Source of the DNA: Allocoleopsis franciscana PCC 7113
GTDB lineage: Bacteria > Cyanobacteriota > Cyanobacteriia > Cyanobacteriales > Coleofasciculaceae
Length of the DNA stretch: 64,000 nucleotides
Assembly: GCF_000317515.1 (NCBI RefSeq)
Contig: NC_019740.1
Coordinates: 28,472 to 92,471, forward strand
Direction: 5' to 3'
This document shows, piece after piece, positions 32,192-42,100 of the stretch. Within the stretch, counting starts at the first letter, position 1; every line of letters starts with the position of its first letter. The notes under the pieces were generated by a model. That model made no database searches. It saw only the letters and a list, made by a program, of their open reading frames with translations, and was not told the origin of the DNA. The translations under genes and the position numbers were made by a program.

Positions 32192-34402
32192 CTACCGCAA
32201 CACCTTCCCACTCAACCGCCACGCCAGCCCCGTATACCGCTTCTGGTCTTTAACCTGATTCACCGCCATCGCCACCGCCTTTTTTGGCCCCACGATCACA
32301 GCCAACCGCTTAGCTCTCGTCAACCCCGTATACAGCAGATTACGCGACAGCATCAGATAATGTTGAGGAAACAGCGGCAGCACCACCACCGGATACTCAC
32401 TCCCCTGCGACTTGTGAATCGTCACCGCCCAAGCCAAATCCACCTCTAACAAATCCGCATAATCATACGTCACCTGGCGTTGGTCAAACTGAACCCTGAT
32501 TTCCTGCTCCTCATTGTCTATGGCTACAATCACCCCCAAATCACCATTGAACACCTCCCTTTGATAATCATTCACTCGTTGAATCAAGCGATCGCCCACG
32601 CGCAAAATCGTTCCTCCCCGCACCACCTCCGCTTTACTCGCACTGGGTGGATTGAGCAGATTCTGAAGCACTTGGTTAAGGTTCCGGGTTCCCACCACCC
32701 CCCGTGTCGAGGGAGACAGCACCTGCACATCAGTCGTTGGATTAAACCCCAACTGAGGAATAACATCAGTCAGCAACTCCATAATCCCCTGCACCCCATA
32801 ATCCGGTTCCGGTGCTCCTAACCACAAACAGTCAGAACGAGGGGTAAGGGAAACAGATTCCAACTGGGGATATTTCCCAAGATTTATTTGGTGAGCATTG
32901 GTCACAATTTGGCTAGCTTGCGCTTGGCGGAATACCTGCGTCAGTCGGGCAACGGGGACGCACTGTGACACAATTAAGTCCCGCAGCACATTCCCCGGTC
33001 CTACGCTAGGCAACTGGTCGATGTCTCCCACCAACAACAGTTGAGCCTCTGGTTTGACAGCTTTCATCAGAGAGTAAGCCAAAAACAAATCCAGCATGGA
33101 AGCTTCATCCACCACAATCGCATCGGCTTCCATTGGATTGGACTCATCGTGCTTAAAGCCAAACGTCTTAGGGTCAAACTCCAACAGCCGATGTAAGGTA
33201 GAAGCAGGTTGCCCCGTCATTTCACTCAACCGCTGAGCCGCCCTCCCTGTTGGTGCCGCCAAAGCGATCGAGAAGCCCATCGCTTTCCACAAGGCAACAA
33301 TCGTGCGAGTGGTAAACGTCTTACCGCATCCAGGGCCACCCGTCAATACCAACACGCGCTCACTGGCGGCTATCTCCACCGCCTGCTGTTGTTGCTCGCT
33401 CAGTTCTATCCCGGTTTTCTCCCGGAAGCGCAAGAGCCAACGGCGGACTCTGGGCAAGTCAACCGTAACGGGACTCGTGAGCTGTTGTCGTAATCGCTGG
33501 GCTAGGTTCTGTTCGGTTTGGAAAAAGGAGGGTTTGTAGCAAAGTAGCTGGTCGGGCGAGCTTTCCAGGACTAACTCATTAAGCTGACCCATCTGTTGGA
33601 TTAGACGAGCGATCGCATTCTTTTGGGGTTGATGGTCATCAATCGCCAATCGTTTCACCGTCTGCTCTACCAGTTCCTCAAAAGGCAAAAAGCAGTGTCC
33701 ATCTTCTGCCGCTTCTCCCAAAACGTGAACAATTCCCGCCCGGTAGCGAAATTCTGAACCGGGTTCGATGCCCAAATTCCGAGCTAGAGTATCGGCCGTG
33801 ACAAAGCCAATGCCGTAGATATCGGCAGCCAGTTGATAGGGGTTCTCAGTGACTTTGGCTATCGCCGCGTCTCCATACTGCTTAAAAATCTTAACCGCAT
33901 AAGTGGTGGACACCCCATGCCCTTGCAAAAAGACCATCACCTCTTTAATGGCTTTCTGCTTTTCCCAAGCACTTTGAATCATTTTCACCCGCTTATGGGC
34001 GATTCCTGGCACTTCCAGCAGGCGTTCAATTTGGTTTTCGATGACATCGAGGGTTTCCAGGCCAAAGTGAGCGACAATTCGCTTGGCAGTTACGGGGCCA
34101 ACGCCTTTGATTAAACCGCTACCCAAGTACTTTTCCATTCCCGTGAGGGTAGCGGGTTTGGTTTCCCGGTATTGAGTCACTTGGAACTGTTGTCCAAATT
34201 TAGGATGGTCGCGCCAAATGCCAGAAAGCTTGAGGGTTTGCCCTGCTTCAATCTGAGCAAAGTTGCCGATGATGGTGACTAAATCCGGAGTCCGGGGGAC
34301 TTTGAAGCGGGCAACGGTGTAACCGGATTCATCGGAATGAAAGGTTATCCGTTCCACGATTCCTTCCAGGGATTCTAGTTGAGGAGTGCTATTTGTTGAC
34401 AT
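32192..34402 (-). CDS. recD2: RecD2-type helicase (ExoV alpha/RecD-TraA family)
   Basis: 736 residues, normal length for RecD2. The N-terminal OB-like part (ESLEGIVERITFHSDESGYT) and helix-hairpin-helix region (GSGLIKGVGPVTAKRIVAHF) precede the SF1B helicase core: Walker A (LTGGPGCGKTFTT), DEAS-type box (AIVVDEASMLDLF), LLLVGDIDQLPSVGPG and the late VTIHKSQGSEYP. It is a 5'-3' DNA helicase used in repair or plasmid DNA processing. It converges on the end of array 3. Confidence 0.95.
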   Translation of the reverse strand: MSTNSTPQLESLEGIVERITFHSDESGYTVARFKVPRTPDLVTIIGNFAQIEAGQTLKLSGIWRDHPKFGQQFQVTQYRETKPATLTGMEKYLGSGLIKGVGPVTAKRIVAHFGLETLDVIENQIERLLEVPGIAHKRVKMIQSAWEKQKAIKEVMVFLQGHGVSTTYAVKIFKQYGDAAIAKVTENPYQLAADIYGIGFVTADTLARNLGIEPGSEFRYRAGIVHVLGEAAEDGHCFLPFEELVEQTVKRLAIDDHQPQKNAIARLIQQMGQLNELVLESSPDQLLCYKPSFFQTEQNLAQRLRQQLTSPVTVDLPRVRRWLLRFREKTGIELSEQQQQAVEIAASERVLVLTGGPGCGKTFTTRTIVALWKAMGFSIALAAPTGRAAQRLSEMTGQPASTLHRLLEFDPKTFGFKHDESNPMEADAIVVDEASMLDLFLAYSLMKAVKPEAQLLLVGDIDQLPSVGPGNVLRDLIVSQCVPVARLTQVFRQAQASQIVTNAHQINLGKYPQLESVSLTPRSDCLWLGAPEPDYGVQGIMELLTDVIPQLGFNPTTDVQVLSPSTRGVVGTRNLNQVLQNLLNPPSASKAEVVRGGTILRVGDRLIQRVNDYQREVFNGDLGVIVAIDNEEQEIRVQFDQRQVTYDYADLLEVDLAWAVTIHKSQGSEYPVVVLPLFPQHYLMLSRNLLYTGLTRAKRLAVIVGPKKAVAMAVNQVKDQKRYTGLAWRLSGKVLR

Positions 34403-34664
34403 GATTTAATCACTTCGTCTCAAAAGCTGTGTAGAGGGATGGCACCATTCGCTTTAAACAATGGCTCTGTTGGCTTGCTTATACCGAGTTGCATTCACGC
34501 GATAGTTTCCCCAGCATTTCGGGAGATAAGGAGATGGGGAAAAGAGATACTACTATGAGCCGTAGCAAGATATTAATTTCTCCCCCACCCGAAAAGCACC
34601 GTTCATCGGTCAACACTGATAGACCCACTACTGGGTAAGCGCGGCCAGGAACTGCTCTCGCATT

Positions 34665-34853
34665 TCAGGGCTTAACTGCTTGTTGCAGCCAACTTTCCCA
34701 CTCATGCCTCACTTCCACATGAGGCGTTTGCGCTGGCTCAGGCAGGGCGGAGTCGGCTCCCGGCAGAACAGGAGCCAATTCGCCGCTATCGATCACACTA
34801 AACTTTCTCCTAACTTCTGATAAACGATAAAATTTTCTCCACAGGCCAATCAC
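34665..34853 (-). CDS. small hypothetical protein
   Basis: 62 residues (MIGLWRKFYRLSEVRRKF start; HEWESWLQQ end), overlapping the end of the upstream minus-strand gene by 44 bp. No family recognised. It could be a short downstream gene of the methyltransferase cluster or a chance frame. Confidence 0.3.
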   Translation of the reverse strand: MIGLWRKFYRLSEVRRKFSVIDSGELAPVLPGADSALPEPAQTPHVEVRHEWESWLQQAVKP

Positions 34854-35298
34854 GAGCGATCGCCAAGTTGACTGCCTGCACCTTGTCTCTGGGCAAACTC
34901 ACCGCACGAGTGACATAGCCATTATCGCTTTTGGCATTCTCTCGCTTCTCCTCCCATCGATAAGCCCAATACCAGTGAGCTGGATTATCCGGGTCGCGCT
35001 CTCCTTCAACACGAGGATAGGTGGCGATGATGCCAGACTTGAGTTTTTTGCTCTTCGTGTAATGCTCTAACCAACCGCTGGCTCTGCGTTTGGTTGTTTC
35101 CCCTAGAACTGATTCTTGAAGCGGCATCCAACCGCAGACCGCGCAGCCCTCCTTAAGTGTCAGCAGAGGTTCGGCGCAACTGGGACAGGTGACAAGGGCA
35201 GAAGCTGATGGCTTTTCACTTAGTTCTAGGGGATTTAGTTTTAGGGGACTTGCTTCCTCATCTACTAGAGATCGCTTTTCATTTAGTTCTAGGGGATT
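34810..35298 (-). CDS. zinc-ribbon hypothetical protein, start unresolved
   Basis: About 160 residues of plausible coding: a zinc ribbon (TCPSCAEPLLTLKEGCAVCGW), then SGWLEHYTKSKKLKSGI and HWYWAYRWEEKRENAKSDNG, resembling plasmid or phage-like cyanobacterial proteins with a WYW...EKR block. The frame is open far upstream through the whole methyltransferase gene to a TTG at 36105, but the upstream part is Ser/Pro-rich and is probably not translated. The Asn-Pro-Leu-Glu-Leu motif appears twice at the front, coded by the repeated 12-mer described in the findings. The true start is not visible. Confidence 0.5.
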   Translation of the reverse strand, partial: NPLELNEKRSLVDEEASPLKLNPLELSEKPSASALVTCPSCAEPLLTLKEGCAVCGWMPLQESVLGETTKRRASGWLEHYTKSKKLKSGIIATYPRVEGERDPDNPAHWYWAYRWEEKRENAKSDNGYVTRAVSLPRDKVQAVNLAIARDWPVEKILSFIRS

Positions 35299-36091
35299 GG
35301 GTGAGGCGGTTGAGGTATAAGACTCGACGGAGGGCGATTTCTGCCACTCTGGGGTCGAGGGCGTTGCCGAGCGCTTCTCGTCGCCTTCTAATAACTCTGT
35401 CGCCGTTCTTAACTCCAACGGGGACGAGTACCCCCTCGACAGTCCGTTCTTCAACTCCAGCCAGTCCGGGTTGTAAACCTCGCCCTTCCCAAGAATCCCT
35501 TTCGCACGAGAGCTGCTCTCTGACTTGCTCAATCCAGGGGCGCGACTGGTGTGGGATAATGCCCCGTGGGAACCCAACCATGAGCAATCGTTTCCGACGC
35601 CAAGGGGCAGCAAAGTGTCCGCTCTCGACACAAAGCCACTCGACATCGTACCCGATGACGGCCATTGCACTGAGGATAAAAGTGAAATATGTCCCAGCTC
35701 CTGCTCCTGGTCTGATGGGACAACTGAGAAGTCCGGGTACATTTTCAATACAGAAGAATCGAGGTGTTGAGTGAGCGATCGTTCCAATAAGGGCGGGAAA
35801 ACAGTCTCGCTTGTCCTCAATACCGAGGCGTTTTCCTTGGACTGAGAACGGCTGGCAGGGAGGACTGGCTGTAACAAGTTCAACTGCTGGTAAGCTTTGG
35901 CTGACCGATACCCATAATCGAACATCTTTGATGCAGATGGCTCTTGGATATCGCTTGAGCAGGATATCTTGAGCATACTCGTCTGTGTCGCAGGTGGCGA
36001 TGAGGTTGAGTTCTGCATACTTGCATCCAGCGTAAGGAAAACCGGCTCCGATTCCGCTACACAAATCTGTCCAGACCAGTTCTCTAACCAT
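35279..36091 (-). CDS. DNA (cytosine-5) methyltransferase
   Basis: 270 residues from the ATG at 36091. Motif I (WTDLCSGIGAGFPY), motif IV with the catalytic Cys (TASPPCQPFSVQGKR), motif VI (FFCIENVPGLL), motif VIII-like (APWRRKRLLMVGF) and a late motif X (ALGNALDPRVAE) are present. The target-recognition region is short. No cognate restriction gene is next to it, so it may be an orphan modification enzyme, useful to a plasmid against host restriction. Confidence 0.9.
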   Translation of the reverse strand: MVRELVWTDLCSGIGAGFPYAGCKYAELNLIATCDTDEYAQDILLKRYPRAICIKDVRLWVSVSQSLPAVELVTASPPCQPFSVQGKRLGIEDKRDCFPALIGTIAHSTPRFFCIENVPGLLSCPIRPGAGAGTYFTFILSAMAVIGYDVEWLCVESGHFAAPWRRKRLLMVGFPRGIIPHQSRPWIEQVREQLSCERDSWEGRGLQPGLAGVEERTVEGVLVPVGVKNGDRVIRRRREALGNALDPRVAEIALRRVLYLNRLTQSPRTK

Positions 36092-36114
36092 TCGGGTTTT
36101 ACCAATCAATGAGA

Positions 36115-36309
36115 TTAAAAATTTTTTGTCGGGTCGAGTTGGACGGTGATTAATCTTTCAATTCGTGCAACTACTCCAATGCGGCAACAGGCGCATGAGA
36201 GTTTTTTGGGAAGTTTGCCATCTAGTCTGACCCTGACACAATCACCTTCCTTAAATCCCCTAGAACTTTTAGTGTCTTGGGTACTAACTTGAAAAAGCGC
36301 GTTGTTCAT
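36115..36309 (-). CDS. small hypothetical protein
   Basis: 64 residues with a Cys pair (KLSCACCRIGVVARIE) and a KEGDCVRVRLDG beta segment. GGAGG lies just upstream of the ATG. It precedes the methyltransferase on the same strand and may be cotranscribed. Its coding sequence contains one copy of the TCCCCTAGAACT 12-mer. Confidence 0.55.
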   Translation of the reverse strand: MNNALFQVSTQDTKSSRGFKEGDCVRVRLDGKLPKKLSCACCRIGVVARIERLITVQLDPTKNF

Positions 36310-36646
36310 TCCTCACACCTCCTTGATGCTAGCCATTCCCTCTTTTTGTCGTGTTGCAAAGGGTAAAAACCTCCTTCAATTTCCCAGGTCATAATCGTTG
36401 TAACTATGAACCAAAGGTCATTATTAAATGCTATTTAATTGGTTGCTATTTTTATTAACAGATACTTACAAAAAGCACCAATAATGAATGAAATAAATTA
36501 ACTCTTGCATAAAAAGTTACCTATTTACTACAGTAAATCAGAAAAATATTACCGTATTTTCAACATACTATATAGCTTTGCAAATGTCCTTATAAATAGT
36601 TGCTTTACCTGCTTTTTAGGTAGAAATAAAACAAATATATAAGAGT
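36310..36646. promoter_or_regulatory. AT-rich divergent intergenic region
   Basis: About 340 bp between divergent genes, strongly AT-rich, with several TATAAT-like boxes (for example near 36571 and 36635). It probably holds promoters for both sides. No repeat or RNA was identified. Confidence 0.4.
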
Positions 36647-36841
36647 ATGCTACGCTCATCTATGCCTGAAACAACTGCTGTTGCGACTTTTATGAGAGGC
36701 TGGGACATGGAAAAGCTTGTCCAAGCTTCTGGCATTCCAATCGAAAGGCTTGAGGAAATCCGGAATGGCGGTCACATAACTGCCTCCGAGCCGACTGGTC
36801 TTATCCGGACTGGCATGAACCCGGAAGATTTAAAACCATAA
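36647..36841 (+). CDS. small hypothetical protein
   Basis: 64 residues, with a possible HTH-like stretch (MEKLVQASGIPIERLEEIRN) resembling the first half of a Cro/CI domain. A strong terminator follows at 36926. The ATG at 36662 is an alternative start. Confidence 0.5.
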   Translation: MLRSSMPETTAVATFMRGWDMEKLVQASGIPIERLEEIRNGGHITASEPTGLIRTGMNPEDLKP

Positions 36842-36925
36842 AAAAGCAAGAAAGAGCGTAAACCGAATGGCAAATAAAACGAGTTTCTATTTCGCTTTAT
36901 CAAAACACCAATTTCACCAAATACC

Positions 36926-36973
36926 AAAGCCTCCAACCGTGACTTAGGCGGCGGAGGCTTTGGGTTCTTTTTT
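36926..36973 (+). terminator. rho-independent terminator
   Basis: The 9-bp stem AAAGCCTCC/GGAGGCTTT is followed by GGGTTCTTTTTT. It ends the small gene at 36647-36841. Confidence 0.85.
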
Positions 36974-37203
36974 AACAACTAGGGTCACTGGGAAGCCACG
37001 GGCATAGGAAACTTGCGACTCCCCTACCTTTCTCGTAGCCAAAGGAGGGCTACTTTGCTAGCTATGTATAGCCTAAACCAACTATGGTCGTATCGGTTAG
37101 ATTTCGCTGATACCTTATTCCAAACTCTAAGCACACAACTGTTGGCAATGGAATGGGTGCTGATTGTCTCTGGGTTTCTTTACAGGAGGCATCCAGGCAC
37201 AAT

Positions 37204-38580
37204 ATGATCAACTCTACAGCTCATCGCAACCTGAGAGGTTTAATTGAAGTCGAGGAGTTCTCAGACCCACCCCGTACAGAGCCGCGACTGTATCAAAGTA
37301 AACCTATTACGCCGATCGCTACACCCCCTCCTATGGTATCCAGCCTCCAGGCACAATTGAGACCCGACCAGTGGCAGCAAGATTCTTCGGGTATCAGCTG
37401 CTTCCAGCATCAAGCGAAGGGGAACCCGAATAACATCATCAAACACTACATCGCTAGTCCTGGTAACATCACTGTCCTCCCTTGGGATGAAGCCCTGCAA
37501 ATCATTGATAAGTTTGGGTTGACCACGGCCAAGCTACACCTGATTTTCGCTGCTCATACGATGAGGCAAGATAAGCCTTGGTCGAGCCAATTTACTCTAA
37601 AGGGTAGTGACTTGATTGAGGAAATGGGCTGGGACAAAAACCACAATTCCCCAGCTTATGAGAAGCGCAAGGATATTGCTATGGTGGCTTTTGTCCTGGA
37701 TTGTCTGTTGATCGAAGCCACTTGGGTCGAAGGTAAGCATAAAAAAGGTGGCATTCTTGCCAGCGTTGAAACCTCCCGCATGTGGAACGTTCAAGTTCAA
37801 CTAACTGGTCAACGAAATCTAGAGGGTAAGGTAGAGCAACCCGATGAAGTGTACATAACAATTCAACCGGGATTGTGGACTCGAAGCTTTTTAAACAAAG
37901 CTGGATGCCAAGCTAAAGATGCCTTATACCAGTTCGGTTATTTGGCTCAAGAGGTTCTTAAGATTGACCCTTACCATGATGAGCTAGCTTTGCGGTTGGC
38001 GATTCTCCTGACAATGGAAAGTCGGTTCCGCACCAGTGGTACTTACGAAGTAAAAAACCTATTGGAAGCACTTGTGCCCCAAACGGTCATTGACGAAGCT
38101 CGAGCCAACCGCGACAAGGCTTATAAATTAGCAAATCGCTGGAATCATGCCTTAGCAGCGCTGATGGAATTAAGTCAAGCGTTTCAAGTTGAATTTGACC
38201 CCAAAACCTACCCAGAAGAGTTGCGACCTGGTAGCAAAGCTCGGAAACCGAGGGGGTACTTCGAGCAGTTGCTAGCCGCCAAAATCACCATTCATCCTCC
38301 AGCGCCTATCCCAGCACTGCTGGCAACCAAAACTAAACCAGAGCCAACCCAACCTAAATTGAAGTCCGCTCGTCGAACTACAAGTTCGCCTACATCACAA
38401 CGCGCCAAGTTAACTGGCGCTCAAATCCGAAATGCCCGGAACGTCAAGGGCTGGAGCCAAGCCACATTGGCTGGATGGTTGGGAGTGTCGCAACGTTACG
38501 TCTCTATGATCGAGCGCGGCGATCGCATTCCCACACCCGAACAAGAATCCAACTTCCGCCAACTATTGAACATTCAATAA
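37204..38580 (+). CDS. plasmid-type replication or regulatory protein with C-terminal XRE domain
   Basis: 458 residues from the ATG at 37204 (AGGAGG at 37184-37189). The middle part (ALQIIDKFGLTTAKLHLIFA, then FTLKGSDLIEEMGWD) resembles winged-helix replication initiator-type proteins of cyanobacterial plasmids; this is tentative. The last 60 residues form a clear Cro/CI-type helix-turn-helix (RNVKGWSQATLAGWLGVSQR, then MIERGDRIPTPEQE). It lies just upstream of the iterons and the CyRepA-like gene, fitting a copy-control or initiator role. Confidence 0.65.
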   Translation: MINSTAHRNLRGLIEVEEFSDPPRTEPRLYQSKPITPIATPPPMVSSLQAQLRPDQWQQDSSGISCFQHQAKGNPNNIIKHYIASPGNITVLPWDEALQIIDKFGLTTAKLHLIFAAHTMRQDKPWSSQFTLKGSDLIEEMGWDKNHNSPAYEKRKDIAMVAFVLDCLLIEATWVEGKHKKGGILASVETSRMWNVQVQLTGQRNLEGKVEQPDEVYITIQPGLWTRSFLNKAGCQAKDALYQFGYLAQEVLKIDPYHDELALRLAILLTMESRFRTSGTYEVKNLLEALVPQTVIDEARANRDKAYKLANRWNHALAALMELSQAFQVEFDPKTYPEELRPGSKARKPRGYFEQLLAAKITIHPPAPIPALLATKTKPEPTQPKLKSARRTTSSPTSQRAKLTGAQIRNARNVKGWSQATLAGWLGVSQRYVSMIERGDRIPTPEQESNFRQLLNIQ

Positions 38581-38608
38581 ACGCTTGGATTGCTACCCAA
38601 TGCTCTAG

Positions 38609-38637
38609 ACCCGCCGAATAGAAGAAGCGGGTTTTTT
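38609..38637 (+). terminator. rho-independent terminator
   Basis: The stem ACCCGC/GCGGGT with a 12-nt loop is followed by TTTTTT, 28 bp after the XRE gene stop. Confidence 0.85.
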
Positions 38638-38740
38638 GTTGACTCTCGAAAGCGGGAGCAACTGTTCTGATGTGGGTTCTAAAAAAAATAATTGAAAAAA
38701 TTGGCATCAAAGCCTTACCAGATATAGGCTGGAGCGTTAG

Positions 38741-38813
38741 AACAAACCTCTCCTAGTTGTGCAACAAACCTCTCCTAGTTGTGCAACAAACCTCTCCTAG
38801 TTGTGCAACAAAC
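38741..38813. repeat. iteron-like direct repeats, candidate replication origin
   Basis: Three perfect 22-bp units AACAAACCTCTCCTAGTTGT plus GC run head to tail, followed by a 7-bp partial unit and a run of T. 22-bp spacing puts each unit two helical turns apart, typical of initiator-bound iterons. Located between the XRE-domain gene and the CyRepA-like gene. The rest of 38638-39109 has no strong gene. Confidence 0.8.
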
Positions 38814-38924
38814 TTTTTTTTCGAGCCTTACAGCACAAAAGTTTCAGCGTTTAGAACAAGCTTGGATCAATATATAGATCAATAATATAGATCCGTTGCA
38901 AAACACGAGTTCTGCTGAACTGCA

Positions 38925-39110
38925 ATGATTGAAGTCGCCTTTCTCCACAAATCAGCGACTGTGAATCAAATTCAAGACGTGCATCTCGTCCCCGCCAAAG
39001 CGCGAACACTTCATCTAGACTGCTGCTCAATACAGCCGATAGCACCTTCTGACCTATCCAGTGGGAGGTCGCTGCTCGATTTTGTCCAATCGCAGCGGAG
39101 GGCAGGCTGA
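38925..39110 (+). CDS. possible short leader ORF coupled to the replication gene
   Basis: 61 residues with no recognised family. Its stop overlaps the ATG of the replication gene (TGATG at 39108-39112), so it might couple translation as in some plasmid rep leader peptides. Coding evidence is weak. Confidence 0.25.
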   Translation: MIEVAFLHKSATVNQIQDVHLVPAKARTLHLDCCSIQPIAPSDLSSGRSLLDFVQSQRRAG

Positions 39111-42100
39111 TGACTTTCCGAGGAGGATTCAGAAGCCTCAAGCGCAACTGCCCGATTTGTGCTGGAGTGCGCTCCGATTGCCGGGAAAACCGAGATAATG
39201 GACTCATTCACTGCCGCGCACCCATTGCCACACTTCCATCGGGCTGGCGATTTGTGGGTGAGGACAAGTGCGGCTTTGGAATGTATACCCAATCCACCGA
39301 CAACACTGACACCCAAGCGTGGCAGGAGCGACGGCAGCGACAGGAGCAACAAAGACAGCGGGAACTAGAGGAATTAGCTAGGGGAGCGTTGCCATCTGCT
39401 GAACGCGACACAGCTATCCGCAAGCTTCACAGTTACCTTGGGTTAGGGAATCGCCATCGACAGAATTTACGCGATCGCGGCTTGACTGACGCTGCAATCG
39501 ACGCCGGGGGCTTCTTCACGATTTACCCAGACCAGGAACTGCCCTATGGCATCCCTGCAAATCTGCCAGGGGTCACGCGAGGAAAACTTGCCACAAAAGT
39601 TAGCGGCTTCGCTTGCCCCGCTTTCGACGTTCATGGGCGTCTGATTGGTTGGCAGTTACGGGTCGATGACGCCACAGATAATAAATATCGCTGGGCTAAG
39701 GGTTGGAAATCTTCGCACTTACCCAATGGGGAGTTGCCCATTACAATCTGCCGTCCTGTTGAGGGAATCAAGCGCCCTGGCGTTGCTTTGGCTGAAGGAT
39801 TGCTCAAACCTTACGTTGCAGCTCAGAAGCTAGGGCAAATCGTCATTGGCGCGGCAGGTGCTAACTTCGCTGGGAGTCCGCAACAACTTAGGGAATCTCT
39901 AGAAGTTCTCAAACCTGAGATAATCACTCTATACCCTGATGCTGGGGCTGTGCTGAACCATCATGTGATGAGCCAGTATCAGCGCACGGTGAAACTTATC
40001 GCTGGCTGGGGCTACTCAGTTCAAGTCGCTTGGTGGGGTCAAACTATCAAGCTAGAGTCGCCAGACATCGATGAGCTGGATGATTTGGGGGCGATCGCCT
40101 ATCTAAAGCCTGCTGAATTCTGGCAGCTAGCACCAAGCCCAAGGGCAGCTCGCAACTTCAGGGAAATGGTCACGGGCTGGCTCCCACGCATAAAGCAACG
40201 GCTAGAAGCTTCTAGGAAGCGCCTTAGTGCTTGGGGCTTTGGTAAGACCCGTGAGACTAAATTAACTCAAAAATCGCCCAAAATAGAAGCTACTGAGTAC
40301 GCAGCAGGCTTTAGGTTGGATGCCTGGAAAAAAGCGGCACAAGAGTACAAATTCATCTGGGACGATTCCGGCACTGGGAGTGGTAAGAGCTTCGACGCTG
40401 GCAGAGTAACACCTGAACTGTTGGAATGCGATAGCGAAGCGCTGCTGCGAAGCGCAGATCGCGTCTTTTACGTCACCTCTGACCCCCGAAACCCGACTAC
40501 CGACACGCTTGCAGATTGGGGACTTCTGAATGGTCGGCACCAGGGCTTAGTTACTGACTCTCACGGCAAAATCAGGCGCTCTAAACCAGGTGAGAGCTAT
40601 ACAATACAACCTAACTGCTATCGGGTAGACACTATCTCCTCTCTCCGAGAGGCTGGCATCGAGGGGGCTGATAGTTCTGAACTGATTTGTCAAACGTGTC
40701 CGTTCTACGAAGCGTGCAAGGGGGGACACGTATTCGGCTACCTTAACGCCCGGATGAATGCCCTCAAACTACCAAGAGTACGCTCACATCCTGCCAGCTT
40801 ACCAGTAACGGCAGGGGAAAACGCTTTTGATTATTCAGGCTCTGTTCTCATTTGGGAAGAGTGGAACACCATTCTGAAAAATACTCGCCAGATTACCGTT
40901 ACTGAGCGCGACCTAGAGAAGCTGATGCTCCAGTTAGCTACTACAGCACCGACTCACTTCTTTTTGCTCTCTCCTCTGCTCACTGCCCTCAGACAGCTAA
41001 TCGCGGGTGTTATCAAACAGCCTAATCGGTTTGGCTGGAATCACCATGCCTTACTCAGGCAGCTACCAGAGCTACCAGCGGATATCGATTTAGAAGCGAT
41101 CGCTTCTGTCCTTGAGCCAGACCTAGAAATTCTAGACCCAACGGCTGAGTATGGACTAAGCGCCGCCGAACTACCTGCGGGGTGGAGGAAGAAGTTCACT
41201 GAGTCGGATGAGGCAACGGCTGAAAAAATACGAACTACCCTGCTCAAACAATGGCTGATGCCCTTCCTTCGGGTGCTAAGAGGCGAGAAAGGATACTTCA
41301 CCTTGAGTTATGGAGTGCTTACCATAACGACGCCAGATAATCGTTTGGTGGACATCGCCCATGCCGCTAAGTGCAACATTTTCCTTGATGCCACTGGACA
41401 CCGGGAAGAATTGGCTTTGTTACTGGGAATCAAACCAGAAGAAATTTACCACATCAAACAGCAGCAGTTACCAGGAGCACAGGTAAAACGGGTGCAGGTT
41501 GCTGGGCTTGGTCGCTTAGGTCAGCATCGGGGCAAAGAGCAGCAGCGACGGTCTCAAGCGACGGTGAGCGAACTGCTCAAAAGACACCCAAACGCTGGGG
41601 TGATTCGGTTCAAGCGATTGGCTCTTGAAGGGGATTATCGATGGTTTATCGAGTCTAGGGGTGTAAATGATGCTCAAACCCTTGACACCTTGATACTCGA
41701 TGGTATCCCCTGCGAAAACCTGGAATATTTAGCGGCTGAGTTTGCCTGCATCTATGGGCGAGTTCCCGTCGAGGGTACGTCGCATGTGAAGACGCCAGTG
41801 CAACTGACTAACCCCTTACCAGAAGGAATAGAGGCTTACTTTGAATCGTCGGTCAGCGCTGACCCAGACTTTGCTGAGTTTGTGCGGCGGCGGATTCTCG
41901 CCAATATCCACCAGGCAGAAGGACGCCTTAGAGCCACTAGACGCCAGGGGGAGCAGTTAACAGTTTACATCCTGGGAGACTTCGCCTTAGATGTGCCAGT
42001 GGAGCTGGTAAGAGCCACCGACATCACCCTGGAAGCTGCCAGCAAAACTGAGCGGTTGGAACTGGCGATTAGAAGCGCTGTGGAACAACTCAAAGCGACG

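Noticed and set aside
32165..33539. Plus-strand frames opposite recD2
   Set aside because: His/Arg/Pro-rich shadows of the recD2 gene with no family likeness.
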